DNA of 64,000 nt from Miniphocaeibacter massiliensis (GCF_900232905.1 NZ_OCTQ01000003.1:1-64000); one strand, 5' to 3'; positions 7,951 through 17,413 are shown, numbered from the stretch's first letter. Notes: generated by a model not told the origin, from the letters alone. Translations and numbers: made by a program.

Positions 7951-10185
7951 TTATTTCTTAAATTTAATACTTACTTTGAACAAATCTCCATCTATATCTA
8001 TATTAAACTTTCCACCTTGACCTTCTATTAAAGAAGATGCTATTGAAAGTCCAAGACCTGAGCCATCTGTATTTCTTGACTTATCCCCTCTTGTAAATCT
8101 TTCCATAAGCTCCTCTGCACTAATATTTAACTCATAAGCTGAAATGTTTTTTATAGTTAACTTAATCTCTTCTTCATCATCTTTTAAATCTATATATACC
8201 CTAGTATTTCCTTGAGCATATTTGCAAATATTACCCATTAAATTATCAATAACTCTGTAAGTTCTACTACCATCTAGCATTAATACTACTGGATAATCTG
8301 GTTTATTAAATACTATCTCCAAATTCTTTTCTTCGAAATTATCTTTCCATTCTCCTATACCTTGTAAAACAAGTGCTGAAAAGTCTAATTTAGCATATTC
8401 AAATTCTATATTGTTACTTGTAGCTTTGCTAATTTGGAATAAGTCTTCTATTAAAACCTTTAATTTCAATGCTTTTTCATGAATTACTTGTGCATATTCT
8501 TCTTTTTCTTCTTTTGAAGATTCTTCATCTATTAATATTTTAGAGTAATTTATTATAGATGTTAAAGGTGTTTTTAAGTCATGACTTACATTTGTAATAA
8601 GCTCTGTCCTCATTCTTTCAGCCTTAACTTGTTCTTCAACAGCTGTGGTTAAATTATCTCCAATAGTGTTAAAATTATGTGCAATATTTTTAAAGTACGG
8701 CATACTTTCGTCTACTTTTACTTCATAATTTCCTTTAGCTATTTCTGCGCTTGTATCGTTTATATTCTTTATATTTTTTACTATATTGTAAATTACTGTA
8801 TAAGTTAAAGCTATGGCTATTACTCCTAAAATAAACCAAGCTCCTTCTCCTTCAGCTCTAAAAATAATGCTAAAGAAGATTACTACCACTGCCATTGCTA
8901 AAGTAACTAATGCAGATCCTACAACGCCTAATGTTCCAACATCTTTAATGTTTCCTTCTATGGTATTTTTTATTTTTTTATAACCGCTAATTATCTTTTT
9001 AAATACCCAGAAAGTTAAAGTCTTGTTTTTAATTGTACTGACTATACCATTGTTAAATAAACCTTTTAATAATAGTATAAAGTAGGAAAATATCATTAAA
9101 CTCATTACTGAAACCAATATAAGCATTATAATAAAAATACTATACTCTGTTCCTATAGAAAGGTAGTAATCAATATAGAATTGATCGGCTGGAATAGTTA
9201 GTCCTAGTAAAAATATTATCCCTAAACCAATTATAGAAACATCTATATACCATTTATCCATAAATTTAATATACTTAACTTGTTTCATATTTTCATATTC
9301 ACTTAAACCATTAAATATTAAAAGTAAAACTATAGCTAAACCTACTCCTGGTAGAAAACCAGCTAGTAAAACTTTTTCTATATTTTCTGTACAGTAAGGA
9401 TTGTTAACTATATCACTTTTATCTACTGTAAATACAAAATCTGCATTTTCAAGTTTATAAGTTTCTGTATTATATATAGTAACTCTACCCTTTGGATAAA
9501 TGTATCCAATTCCTTCTTCTTCCAATGTTGATGAATCTTTTATTATATCTGTCTCATATTGAGACCTTATATCTTCCTCTGGTTCTCCTGGGTAAAATGT
9601 TCCATATTCATTTTTAGTATATCTAATGTCCGGGTCTTCTGAGTCAATAGAAAAAGTCTCTGCACTTCTCATTTTTTCCATATAATCTTTGTCTGTTGAA
9701 TTTATAGTTTCAGAATTTTCTTTTTGCATCGTATTCTTCTTAAACCTAAAACCTAGTATTTCTTTCAAATCCGAAGTTACATAATCATCTTTTAAATTAT
9801 TTTCTAGTAGTTCTACCCCTTCTTTTGTATACTTACCTTTTACAAATACTAAATTACCTTTGTCTTCCTTAATTTTTTCTATATTTTCAAATTTATTATC
9901 TGTATAATTTTCTTTAGTTTTTTTATTTTCATAAGTATATTTAATACCTAGGTTAACATTGTTAATCTTTCGATTTGCATGGTATTCTAGGCTTTCAGAA
10001 ATTTCAAATACCAATCTATCCCTAATATAATCATCTGTTATTTCTTTTTCTGTTCTTTCTGGTTGCATAGAATATATTCCAAATCCTGTAGCTCCAGATA
10101 TTAAAACTATTAATACAAATGTTAAAATTCTACCCCAACTTGTATATCTTAACTTGTAAAACCAGTTTTTATTTTCTTCTGTCAT
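7951..10185 (-). CDS. Membrane sensor histidine kinase
   Basis: About 744 residues. A membrane helix near 21-40 is followed by a roughly 225-residue extracellular region rich in charged residues. Five further helices lie between about 270 and 470, then a HAMP-like segment. The HisKA box SHDLKTPLTS has its phospho-acceptor His near residue 535, and the HATPase_c G box is DGSGLGLSIASSL near 700. The start was moved to the ATG at 10185: AAGGTG sits 7 nt before it, while the upstream GTG at 10194 overlaps that ribosome binding site. It follows the response regulator by 12 nt. The long extracellular domain is not one I recognise, so the signal is unknown. Confidence 0.9.
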   Translation of the reverse strand: MTEENKNWFYKLRYTSWGRILTFVLIVLISGATGFGIYSMQPERTEKEITDDYIRDRLVFEISESLEYHANRKINNVNLGIKYTYENKKTKENYTDNKFENIEKIKEDKGNLVFVKGKYTKEGVELLENNLKDDYVTSDLKEILGFRFKKNTMQKENSETINSTDKDYMEKMRSAETFSIDSEDPDIRYTKNEYGTFYPGEPEEDIRSQYETDIIKDSSTLEEEGIGYIYPKGRVTIYNTETYKLENADFVFTVDKSDIVNNPYCTENIEKVLLAGFLPGVGLAIVLLLIFNGLSEYENMKQVKYIKFMDKWYIDVSIIGLGIIFLLGLTIPADQFYIDYYLSIGTEYSIFIIMLILVSVMSLMIFSYFILLLKGLFNNGIVSTIKNKTLTFWVFKKIISGYKKIKNTIEGNIKDVGTLGVVGSALVTLAMAVVVIFFSIIFRAEGEGAWFILGVIAIALTYTVIYNIVKNIKNINDTSAEIAKGNYEVKVDESMPYFKNIAHNFNTIGDNLTTAVEEQVKAERMRTELITNVSHDLKTPLTSIINYSKILIDEESSKEEKEEYAQVIHEKALKLKVLIEDLFQISKATSNNIEFEYAKLDFSALVLQGIGEWKDNFEEKNLEIVFNKPDYPVVLMLDGSRTYRVIDNLMGNICKYAQGNTRVYIDLKDDEEEIKLTIKNISAYELNISAEELMERFTRGDKSRNTDGSGLGLSIASSLIEGQGGKFNIDIDGDLFKVSIKFKK

Positions 10186-10197
10186 AATGCTCACCTT

Positions 10198-10890
10198 TTA
10201 ATCCCCTTCAAATTTATAGCCTAAACCCCAGGCAACTTTTATATACATAGGGTTCTTTGGATCTATTTCAATTTTCTCTCTTATTCTTCTAATATGAACA
10301 GTTACTGTTTTTGAATCTAATGCAGGTTCGTTCCAAATCCTTTCATATATTTCATCTATTGAAAAAATTCTATTTGGATTTTTCATCAAAAGTTCTAAGA
10401 TATTGTATTCTATAGATGTTAAATTAACCACTCTATCGTCAACAGTTGCAGTTTTCTCAAAAGTATTTAACTTAACCCCTCCAATTTCTATTACTTCATC
10501 ATCCACTTTTTTTACTTGATAACTGTAAAATCTTCTTATAGCTGAGTTTACCCTTGCTATTAATTCCATAGAGTTAAAAGGTTTTGTAATATAGTCGTCT
10601 GCTCCTATATTAAGTCCTGTTATTTTATCCATGTCTTCAGATTTAGCAGATAGTATAATAATTGGAACATAGGTTTTTTCCCTTAACCTCATAATAGTTT
10701 CTTCACCTGAAAGATTTGGCATCATTAAATCCATAATTACAAGGTCTATCTTGTTTTCGTTAAATATCTTCAAACCTTCCAAACCATCATATGCTTTAAA
10801 AATATTGTAATTTTGATTTTTCAAAAATATCTCAATAGAATTTGATATTGCAATATCGTCTTCACAAACTAAAATATTATAGCTTTTCAT
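10198..10890 (-). CDS. OmpR/PhoB family response regulator
   Basis: A 230-residue two-domain regulator. The receiver domain has the acidic pair in VCEDD, the phospho-acceptor Asp in DLVIMDLMMPN and the conserved Lys in DDYITKPFNSMEL. The C-terminal winged helix ends with SKTVTVHIRRIREKIE and the typical VAWGLGYKFE close. The ATG at 10890 is chosen because AAGGAG lies 7 nt upstream, while the upstream ATG gives a non-conserved 11-residue extension. It is cotranscribed with the histidine kinase gene and very likely its partner. The target genes are unknown. Confidence 0.94.
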   Translation of the reverse strand: MKSYNILVCEDDIAISNSIEIFLKNQNYNIFKAYDGLEGLKIFNENKIDLVIMDLMMPNLSGEETIMRLREKTYVPIIILSAKSEDMDKITGLNIGADDYITKPFNSMELIARVNSAIRRFYSYQVKKVDDEVIEIGGVKLNTFEKTATVDDRVVNLTSIEYNILELLMKNPNRIFSIDEIYERIWNEPALDSKTVTVHIRRIREKIEIDPKNPMYIKVAWGLGYKFEGD

Positions 10891-11079
10891 ATTAACTCTC
10901 CTTCTGTATGTATATAATAACAATTTGTTTTTACAAACTTATTTCTAAATTATTAAAAATTTATTAAGAATCTATTTATAGTATAGTACAAGTAATTTAA
11001 ACTTTTAATTAAAATGTTATCTAAAGTAAAAATAGTGGTATAAATTGAATGTATGTAATTACAATAAGGAGATGACGTA

Positions 11080-11694
11080 ATGAAAAATATTGAAATTCAC
11101 GTAGATGTTGCATGCCCTTTCTCTTATGCAGGCGGAGAAAAAATGATACAATTTTTAGAAAAGAACAATGCACCTTTAACAAACATTAGATTTAGAAGTT
11201 TTCAACTTCAACCAGACGATGATAACACAAAAACAAATTATTTAATGAATCGATTTAAAACTTCTGGTATGAATAGTGTAGAAGAATATAAAGAGTTTTT
11301 TGCAAGACTAATAGGAGACCAGATAAAATCAATAGGACTAGACTATAATATAGAAACTGTCATTTCAAAGAATACAATTCACGCACATATGGGACTTCAA
11401 TATGCAACCATGTTCGGAAAACAAGCAGAGTACTTTAGAAAAGTTACAAGAGGACATTTTGCAGAAGGAAAAGACTATTACGACTTTAATTACCTTGACG
11501 CTGTTTTAACTGAATTAGGTTTGGATGTAAAAGATTTTCATAGTAGAGAAGAAGAAATGAAAAACTTAGTAGCTGAAGATATGAAATTAGCTGCTGAAAG
11601 AGGAGTTAGGTCTGTACCTACTTTTTACCAAAATGGAATTGTACTAGCTGGAACTGGTAGCGTTGAAGAATTCGAAAAATTTATGTTAGATTAA
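11080..11694 (+). CDS. DsbA family (FrnE-like) thioredoxin-fold protein
   Basis: A 204-residue DsbA-like protein of the FrnE/2-hydroxychromene isomerase group, with an alpha-helical insertion and the conserved cis-proline region GVRSVPTFYQNG near residue 175. The active-site position reads ACPFSYAG, so the second cysteine of the usual CPWC/CPFC is a serine. A CxxS site favours thiol exchange or isomerase-type chemistry over disulfide oxidation. There is no signal peptide, so it is cytoplasmic. It is transcribed alone, divergent from the two-component operon. Ribosome binding site AAGGAGATGACGT. Function inside the family is not settled. Confidence 0.85.
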   Translation: MKNIEIHVDVACPFSYAGGEKMIQFLEKNNAPLTNIRFRSFQLQPDDDNTKTNYLMNRFKTSGMNSVEEYKEFFARLIGDQIKSIGLDYNIETVISKNTIHAHMGLQYATMFGKQAEYFRKVTRGHFAEGKDYYDFNYLDAVLTELGLDVKDFHSREEEMKNLVAEDMKLAAERGVRSVPTFYQNGIVLAGTGSVEEFEKFMLD

Positions 11695-11703
11695 TAATAA
11701 AAC

Positions 11704-11732
11704 AAAAAAACGACTTTAAAAGTCGTTTTTTT
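11704..11732. terminator. Bidirectional intrinsic terminator
   Basis: Ten-base stem AAAAACGACT/AGTCGTTTTT with flanking A and T tracts between the convergent DsbA-like gene and the broken GNAT gene. Confidence 0.9.
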
Positions 11733-12184
11733 ATTTTATTATATATTCGTAAAATCTCGAGCTTTCTCCCCAAGGATGGTATCCATCACAAATATATTTA
11801 AAACCATATTTTTCATAATATCCAATATGACTATTTGATAAGTATAAAGAATTATAACCTAGCTTTTTTGTATCTTCTATACATTTATCTATAATAATTT
11901 TCCCAAAAGAATTTCCTCTACTAGCTTCTTCTATATATAATGCACAAATCCAAGGATATAAGTCCATACAACTTATAAAATCATTAGTTATTATTCCACA
12001 ACACCCAATAATCTCTCCCTTGTCCTCTAACAAATACCATAATGGTATAGGGCTACTAGCTTTTAAACTTCTCCTTAGACAATCATCATAAACCATTAAA
12101 CTGTCTTTTGTAGCCCATTTATCTTGAAAATACTTACCCCATATCTATATATTCTGGTTCTTTTCTAATATTAATAATTCTCAT
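11731..12184 (-). pseudogene. GNAT acetyltransferase interrupted by a one-base frameshift
   Basis: The intact C-terminal part (ATG at 12096, 121 residues) lacks the start of the GNAT fold. The missing part is upstream in another frame. From the ATG at 12184, which overlaps the ABC-F stop as TAATG, the sequence reads MRIINIRKEPEYIDMG and stops at 12134. One base over it continues GKYFQDKWATKDSLMVYDDC into the intact frame. Removing one G from the GGGG run at 12137-12140 restores a single reading frame of about 150 residues. The rest has the acetyl-CoA loop (SRGNSFGKIIIDKCI) and the typical C-terminal HIGYYEKYGFKY. It may be a true pseudogene, a reversible slip or a sequencing error. Confidence 0.85.
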
Positions 12185-13731
12185 TATTCTTTAAAATCAT
12201 TCATATCCCATATTTCTGTAGCTATTTCTTCGTAAAATTCTTTCTCATGAGATACTAGAAATATTCCTCCCTTATACTCTTTTAACGCTCTTTTTAATTC
12301 TTCTTTTGCATCAACATCTAAATGATTAGTCGGCTCATCTAGTACAAGTATATTGGTTTCTCTATTTAATATTTTGGTAAGTCTAACTTTAGCCTGTTCC
12401 CCACCACTTAAAACGTGAATTTTAGATTCTATATGTTTTGTCATAAGACCAGACTTAGCAAGTGCCGCTCTAATAGCAAACTGCTCCCAACTTGGAAACT
12501 CATTCCACATTTCTTCAATACAGGTATTTTCATTTCCAAAATCTTCTTCTTGCTTAAAATATCCTATTTGTAAATTTTGTCCAAGCTCCACTTCTCCAGA
12601 AATAGGTTTTATCATACCCAAAATAGTCTTAATTAATGTAGTTTTTCCAAGACCATTTTCTCCAACAATAGCAATTCTGTTTCCTCTTTCCATTCTTAAA
12701 TTTAAAGGCTTGGTAAGAGGTTTCTCGTATCCTATAACTAAATCTTTAGTCTCAAAAATAACTTTACCTGTTGCCGAATACTCTAAAAACTTAAACTCTG
12801 GTTTAACTTTATCTCTAATAAGCTCTATCTTTTCCATCTTATCTAGTTTCTTTTGTCTAGACATAGCCATGTTTCTAGTAGCAACTCTAGCTTTGTTTCT
12901 TGCAACAAAATCTTCTAAGTCAGCTATTTCTTGCTGTTGTTTCTTGTAAGCTGCCTCTAATTGTTTCTTCTTTATATCTCTTAACCTTTCAAACTCGTTG
13001 TAATCTCCAACATATCTATTTAATTCCATATTTTCAACATGGTAAATTAAATTAATTACAGAATTTAAGAATGGTATATCGTGTGAAATAAGTAAAAAAG
13101 CATTTTCGTAATTTTGTAAATACCTTCTTAACCATTCAATATGTTCTTCATCTAAGTAGTTAGTTGGCTCATCTAACATTAAAATATCTGGTTTTTCCAA
13201 CAATAGTTTTGCTAGTAAAACCTTAGAACGTTGACCTCCTGAAAGGTCTGAAACTTTTTTGTCTAAACCAATTTTATTTATTCCCATACCGTTGGCAATT
13301 TCTTCAACTTTAGAATCTATTAGGTAAAAATCTTGATGTTCTAAAATCTCTTGAAGCTCTCCCACTTCTTCTAATAGTTTATTAATCTCGTCTTCAGAAG
13401 CAGTTGCCATTTTTTCGTAAGAATCATTTATCTCTTTTTCTATGTCATAAAGATATGAAAAAGCGTCTTGAAGTACATACCTTACAGTTTTATCCATATC
13501 TAGTGAAGCATGTTGGTCTAAATATCCAATTCTAACACGTTTAGCCCATTCAATATCCCCATCATCTGGAATAAGCTTACCAGTGACAATATTCATAAAA
13601 GAACTCTTACCTTCGCCATTTGGACCAACTAACCCAACATGTTCCCCTTTATTTAAAATAAAATTTACATTTTTTAATATATCTCTACCACCATAACTGT
13701 GGCTTAAATTTTTAACAGTTAATATACTCAT
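12184..13731 (-). CDS. ABC-F family ATP-binding protein
   Basis: A 515-residue protein with two ABC domains and no membrane segments, which defines ABC-F. The first domain has GPNGEGKSS, LSGGQRSKVLLAKLL and LMLDEPTNYLD; the second has GENGLGKTT, LSGGEQAKVRLTKIL and LVLDEPTNHLD. A basic helical linker (about residues 240-310) would reach toward the ribosomal P-site tRNA. Family members act as ribosome-bound translation factors or protect the ribosome from antibiotics. This one looks closest to the YbiT/YkpA housekeeping group. The start codon comes directly after a strong hairpin containing its ribosome binding site (separate entry). The stop overlaps the start of the broken GNAT gene. Confidence 0.92.
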   Translation of the reverse strand: MSILTVKNLSHSYGGRDILKNVNFILNKGEHVGLVGPNGEGKSSFMNIVTGKLIPDDGDIEWAKRVRIGYLDQHASLDMDKTVRYVLQDAFSYLYDIEKEINDSYEKMATASEDEINKLLEEVGELQEILEHQDFYLIDSKVEEIANGMGINKIGLDKKVSDLSGGQRSKVLLAKLLLEKPDILMLDEPTNYLDEEHIEWLRRYLQNYENAFLLISHDIPFLNSVINLIYHVENMELNRYVGDYNEFERLRDIKKKQLEAAYKKQQQEIADLEDFVARNKARVATRNMAMSRQKKLDKMEKIELIRDKVKPEFKFLEYSATGKVIFETKDLVIGYEKPLTKPLNLRMERGNRIAIVGENGLGKTTLIKTILGMIKPISGEVELGQNLQIGYFKQEEDFGNENTCIEEMWNEFPSWEQFAIRAALAKSGLMTKHIESKIHVLSGGEQAKVRLTKILNRETNILVLDEPTNHLDVDAKEELKRALKEYKGGIFLVSHEKEFYEEIATEIWDMNDFKE

Positions 13732-13778
13732 AAAAAACCTCCAACCTATGAAATTCTATCATAGAGTTGGAGGTTTTA
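13732..13778 (-). terminator. Terminator-like hairpin overlapping the ABC-F ribosome binding site
   Basis: On the minus strand the arms AAAACCTCCAAC and GTTGGAGGTTTT pair over 12 bases, continue past a bulged T for 6 more (CTATGA/TCATAG), and close a 7-base loop. The 3' arm runs into six T's that end at the ATG of the ABC-F gene. The only Shine-Dalgarno sequence (GGAGG) of that gene lies in the 3' arm. The element therefore looks like the terminator of the upstream KAP gene and also like an attenuator or translation lock for the ABC-F gene. Confidence 0.8.
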
Positions 13779-13795
13779 ACAGTATTTAATTATGT

Positions 13796-15610
13796 TTATT
13801 CAACTATTAGTTTAATATCATTTTTGTCTATTTTTTCTTCAATATTTGTATCTTCTGATATTTTGTCAAGAATTCTAATAACCATATCTTTCATACTATT
13901 ACTATTTAAATTTTTACTTAGCATAATTTTTTCATTTTCGTTAAATTTAACTTCAAATTTAGAATACTGCTTCCAAGCTTTTCTTCTGAGTTTTTCTTCT
14001 TCAGAGTATTTTTCTAAATCAAAATTCTCCACAAAGTATCTTGCAGGTATATTATTGTATATCTTGTCTTTATTTATAAAATCTTTGTTTTTTTCTGCTT
14101 CTTTCCTCAGAGCATCTTGTGAAAAATATTTCAAAATTGCTTTCTTTATTTCTTCTATTTTCCCTATCTCTTTCAAAAACCATATCACACCACTTGTGAA
14201 ATTATTTTTATCTTCTTTGTCGATACTGTTCTCATTCTTATATTCAATGCCTAAAACTTTGTATCCTTTTATTTTCTCTTTTGCATACAATGAAATATAA
14301 CCTTCAAATTTTTGTTTTTCCATATTTACTCCCACTATTGAAGAATATGATAAAATTTCATTTAATTTTTCTAAATTGCTTTTTATTTTATCCTCTCCAT
14401 TTACGCTTAATAAATTAAGTAACATTTGAACATAACTTTTATATCTATTTGTTTTATTTTCATTACCTTTTATATCTATTTCCATTTTTTCTGCTAATTT
14501 TGATGTATAATCCTCATCTATTTTCCAAAAAGCAAATTCATTATCAGTACTTTCATTTTCCTCTTCATCAGTTTCTATATAATAATATATATTATCTTCA
14601 TTTAACATATATGTATACAAATCAGGATATTCATTTTGTAAACATAAAACTGCCATCAATAAAGCTCTCTCATATTCTTTCTCAGTTGAGTTATCTATGT
14701 TGCTTATATATTTTAATAATTGAAAGGAATTTCCCATTCTTTTTATAGTTCTAGGATTATTTCCTATACTGGTAACAAAAATTTTTTCAACTATTTTTAC
14801 TATCTTTTCGTCCTTTATATTAAATAAGTTTTCACTTTTTATAAATTCTGTAATCTTATATAATTCTATAGGCATTTTGAAAGGCACTTGAATTATTTTA
14901 TCAAAATAATCTTTTGATTTACTTTCCCCAATATCTTCTCCATATTTAATTGCTACACCTTTAGAAACTATTTCATAGTCTATCGCTAAAACAAATATAC
15001 AACCTTCAACATCCAAAAATAATTTTATTACTTCCAATAATTCTATTGCTTTTCCAGGATTAAGCCTATCTAAATCATCTATGAAAAAAACAACTCTATC
15101 ACTATTATTCTTTTTTAAGACGCTTTGTATTAAATCTGAAAAGTTTTCTTTTAATTTTTCCATTTTTAAAAAACTATTTTCTTCGCTTAATATTTCATCT
15201 ACGTCAATATTAATTTTACTTTCAATATAGTTTTTTGAAAGTTTTAGTAAAGTTTTTGTAAGCTCCCTTACCTTTTCTTTATCATTTGTAGTTTCTGATA
15301 ATTTATATATTAAATTGTTCATAAATGTATACACCAAATCTTTTTCACCATCAAATTGCGAGTACTGCCAAGTATTGAAATCAACCTTAATGTATTTATC
15401 ACCTAGTTCATTTTTTATTAAATTCATTATAGATGTTTTTCCAGAACCCCAATCTCCCTGTATAGCTAAAGACATTGGAGTATAACAGTTTTTTATAAAT
15501 TTTGTTAAGCTTTCTACATAATTACCAATACCTAACATATCCTCTATTTTTATATTTTTATCTACTCTTTCACCAATAGGTACATCTACTATCCCAACTT
15601 TTTCAACCAT
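13796..15610 (-). CDS. KAP family P-loop NTPase
   Basis: A 604-residue STAND/KAP-type NTPase. Walker A is QGDWGSGKTS (residues 51-60) and Walker B is VVFFIDDLDRLNPGKAIELL (173-192), both typical of KAP_NTPase. The following sensor region NNPRTIKRMGNSF fits. Unlike many KAP proteins there is no clear membrane helix pair between the Walker motifs, so it should be soluble or peripheral. The C-terminal half is charged, partly coiled-coil-prone and not recognisable. GAGGTG precedes the ATG at 15610, which is preferred over an ATG 12 nt upstream overlapping that site. KAP NTPases occur in phage defence and membrane-complex contexts, but no partner gene is visible. Confidence 0.82.
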   Translation of the reverse strand: MVEKVGIVDVPIGERVDKNIKIEDMLGIGNYVESLTKFIKNCYTPMSLAIQGDWGSGKTSIMNLIKNELGDKYIKVDFNTWQYSQFDGEKDLVYTFMNNLIYKLSETTNDKEKVRELTKTLLKLSKNYIESKINIDVDEILSEENSFLKMEKLKENFSDLIQSVLKKNNSDRVVFFIDDLDRLNPGKAIELLEVIKLFLDVEGCIFVLAIDYEIVSKGVAIKYGEDIGESKSKDYFDKIIQVPFKMPIELYKITEFIKSENLFNIKDEKIVKIVEKIFVTSIGNNPRTIKRMGNSFQLLKYISNIDNSTEKEYERALLMAVLCLQNEYPDLYTYMLNEDNIYYYIETDEEENESTDNEFAFWKIDEDYTSKLAEKMEIDIKGNENKTNRYKSYVQMLLNLLSVNGEDKIKSNLEKLNEILSYSSIVGVNMEKQKFEGYISLYAKEKIKGYKVLGIEYKNENSIDKEDKNNFTSGVIWFLKEIGKIEEIKKAILKYFSQDALRKEAEKNKDFINKDKIYNNIPARYFVENFDLEKYSEEEKLRRKAWKQYSKFEVKFNENEKIMLSKNLNSNSMKDMVIRILDKISEDTNIEEKIDKNDIKLIVE

Positions 15611-15757
15611 ATTACACCTCATATAATTTATAATATTATTTCTAATTACCTACTATTATATATCATATTAATTTTATTTAAATATCACTACTATATTAAT
15701 ATACTATGTCAGTTTGCTGTGATATACTATTTATAAATTATATTCCAAGGAGGTTCT

Positions 15758-17413
15758 ATGTATAAATCATTATTTTTAGTAATTTTAATAATCGCAGGGT
15801 TTTCTATAGCTCTTTTTATTAAAAATCTAATAAACAAAAAGAGATTAATTAATTTATTCTTTAATGAATTTGGAAACTCTCCTATTAAAAAAGAATATCC
15901 TATTAAAGATGTTTCTAATTTTTTAAAATTGTATAACGAATATGAATATAACAATAATTATATTGACGATATTACTTGGAACGACTTAGATTTAGACGAT
16001 TTGTATAAAGAAGTAAATATTTGCAAGTCTTCTATTGGCGGAGAATATCTTTACAAAGAACTACATAATACAAAGCCAGATTCTAATGTTTTTAATAATA
16101 GACAAACTTTAAAAAATCTTTTTAAAAATGAAAAATCACTTTCTGCAAAAGTACTATACTCTTTTAGCAACTTGGGAAAAATTTGGTACACTTCTTTTGC
16201 TGATTTTTACTATGGTGAAATTAATGATAATTTTGCAGTAAAAAAATATTATAATATTTTAGCTGTATCACCTTTGTTTTTACTAATATTATCTATTTTA
16301 ATAAATAAATTATTTTTAATCCTATTTTTAATAAATGTTTTAATTAACGTATCAATATATTTATTAAATTTAAATAATATAGAAGGGTTGTCAGAATACT
16401 GCAGATACTTTATAAAAATAATTGTTACATATAGCAACTTAAAAAAATTAAACAATCCTGTTTTGAATAACTATCTTGATGAGTTTTCTGAAAATTTTAG
16501 TAAATTTCAAAAATTCAAGTATTTATCTGGAGCTTTGGAATCAAAATATATGACTCTTGAAGAATCTCTTGCAAAAATTTTTAATATGGTATTTTTAACA
16601 GGTATATTGACTATAAAATCTCTTTTAATTAAAATAAAAAATCATCAAGAAGCTTTTAGGAAAATCGTAGAGTGCATTGGAGAAGTAGAACTTTCTTTGT
16701 CTATTGCAAATTATGAACTTACTTTACCTTATATTTGTAAACCTAAAGTTTTAAATGAAGAAAAAATAGAATTTAAAGATATTTACCATCCTCTAGTTAA
16801 AAATGCTATACCTAACTCTTTAAATTTAGACAAAAACATAATTATAACAGGATCTAATGCATCCGGTAAATCTACTTTTATTAAAGCAATTGGCATAAAT
16901 TTACTGTTTGCTCAAAATACAGGTACTGCATGTGCCAATTCATTTTCCTATAAACCAATATACATAATATCTTCTATGGCTATTAGGGACGATGTCTTAG
17001 AAGGCAATAGTTACTTTATGAAAGAGATTTTATCTCTCAAGAGAATTTTAAATAGGATTGAAAATACTTACAGTATTTGTTTAATAGACGAAATTTTAAG
17101 AGGTACTAATACTATTGAGAGAATTGCTGCATCTTCAACTATTCTCGAAAAAATATCAAATAATAATTCCTTTAAATTAATTGCTACACACGACATTGAA
17201 CTTTCTGAACTCCTATCTAAAAATTACTCAAATTTCTACTTTTCTGAAAGTGAAATAGATGGCAAATTGGAATTTGACTATAAAATAAAAAAAGGGTCAG
17301 TTGCTACAACAAATGCCATTAGTTTACTTCAACAAGTAGGTTTTGAAAAAGATATAATTGAAAGTTCTAAAGAAAAAGTTAGCAAATACCTCAAAAATAG
17401 AAAATGGATATAA
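15758..17413 (+). CDS. Membrane-anchored MutS-like ATPase
   Basis: A 551-residue protein with only the core helical and ATPase parts of MutS. Membrane helices lie at about residues 4-22 and, as a pair, at about 168-205. The MutS-type Walker A GSNASGKS (365-372), the ENSYFMKE-like GNSYFMKEILSL (416-427), Walker B ICLIDEILRGTNTIER (439-454) and the ATHDIEL histidine motif are all present. The mismatch-recognition domain and its Phe-x-Glu motif are missing, so this is not a repair MutS. Family members of this type have no settled role that I know of. AAGGAGG precedes the ATG. It is divergent from the KAP gene across about 150 nt. Confidence 0.85.
   Translation: MYKSLFLVILIIAGFSIALFIKNLINKKRLINLFFNEFGNSPIKKEYPIKDVSNFLKLYNEYEYNNNYIDDITWNDLDLDDLYKEVNICKSSIGGEYLYKELHNTKPDSNVFNNRQTLKNLFKNEKSLSAKVLYSFSNLGKIWYTSFADFYYGEINDNFAVKKYYNILAVSPLFLLILSILINKLFLILFLINVLINVSIYLLNLNNIEGLSEYCRYFIKIIVTYSNLKKLNNPVLNNYLDEFSENFSKFQKFKYLSGALESKYMTLEESLAKIFNMVFLTGILTIKSLLIKIKNHQEAFRKIVECIGEVELSLSIANYELTLPYICKPKVLNEEKIEFKDIYHPLVKNAIPNSLNLDKNIIITGSNASGKSTFIKAIGINLLFAQNTGTACANSFSYKPIYIISSMAIRDDVLEGNSYFMKEILSLKRILNRIENTYSICLIDEILRGTNTIERIAASSTILEKISNNNSFKLIATHDIELSELLSKNYSNFYFSESEIDGKLEFDYKIKKGSVATTNAISLLQQVGFEKDIIESSKEKVSKYLKNRKWI

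Noticed and set aside
13767-14300. 177-residue plus-strand frame opposite the KAP gene
   Set aside because: The translation is a Phe/Ser/Leu-rich shadow of a Lys/Glu-rich gene and has no ribosome binding site.
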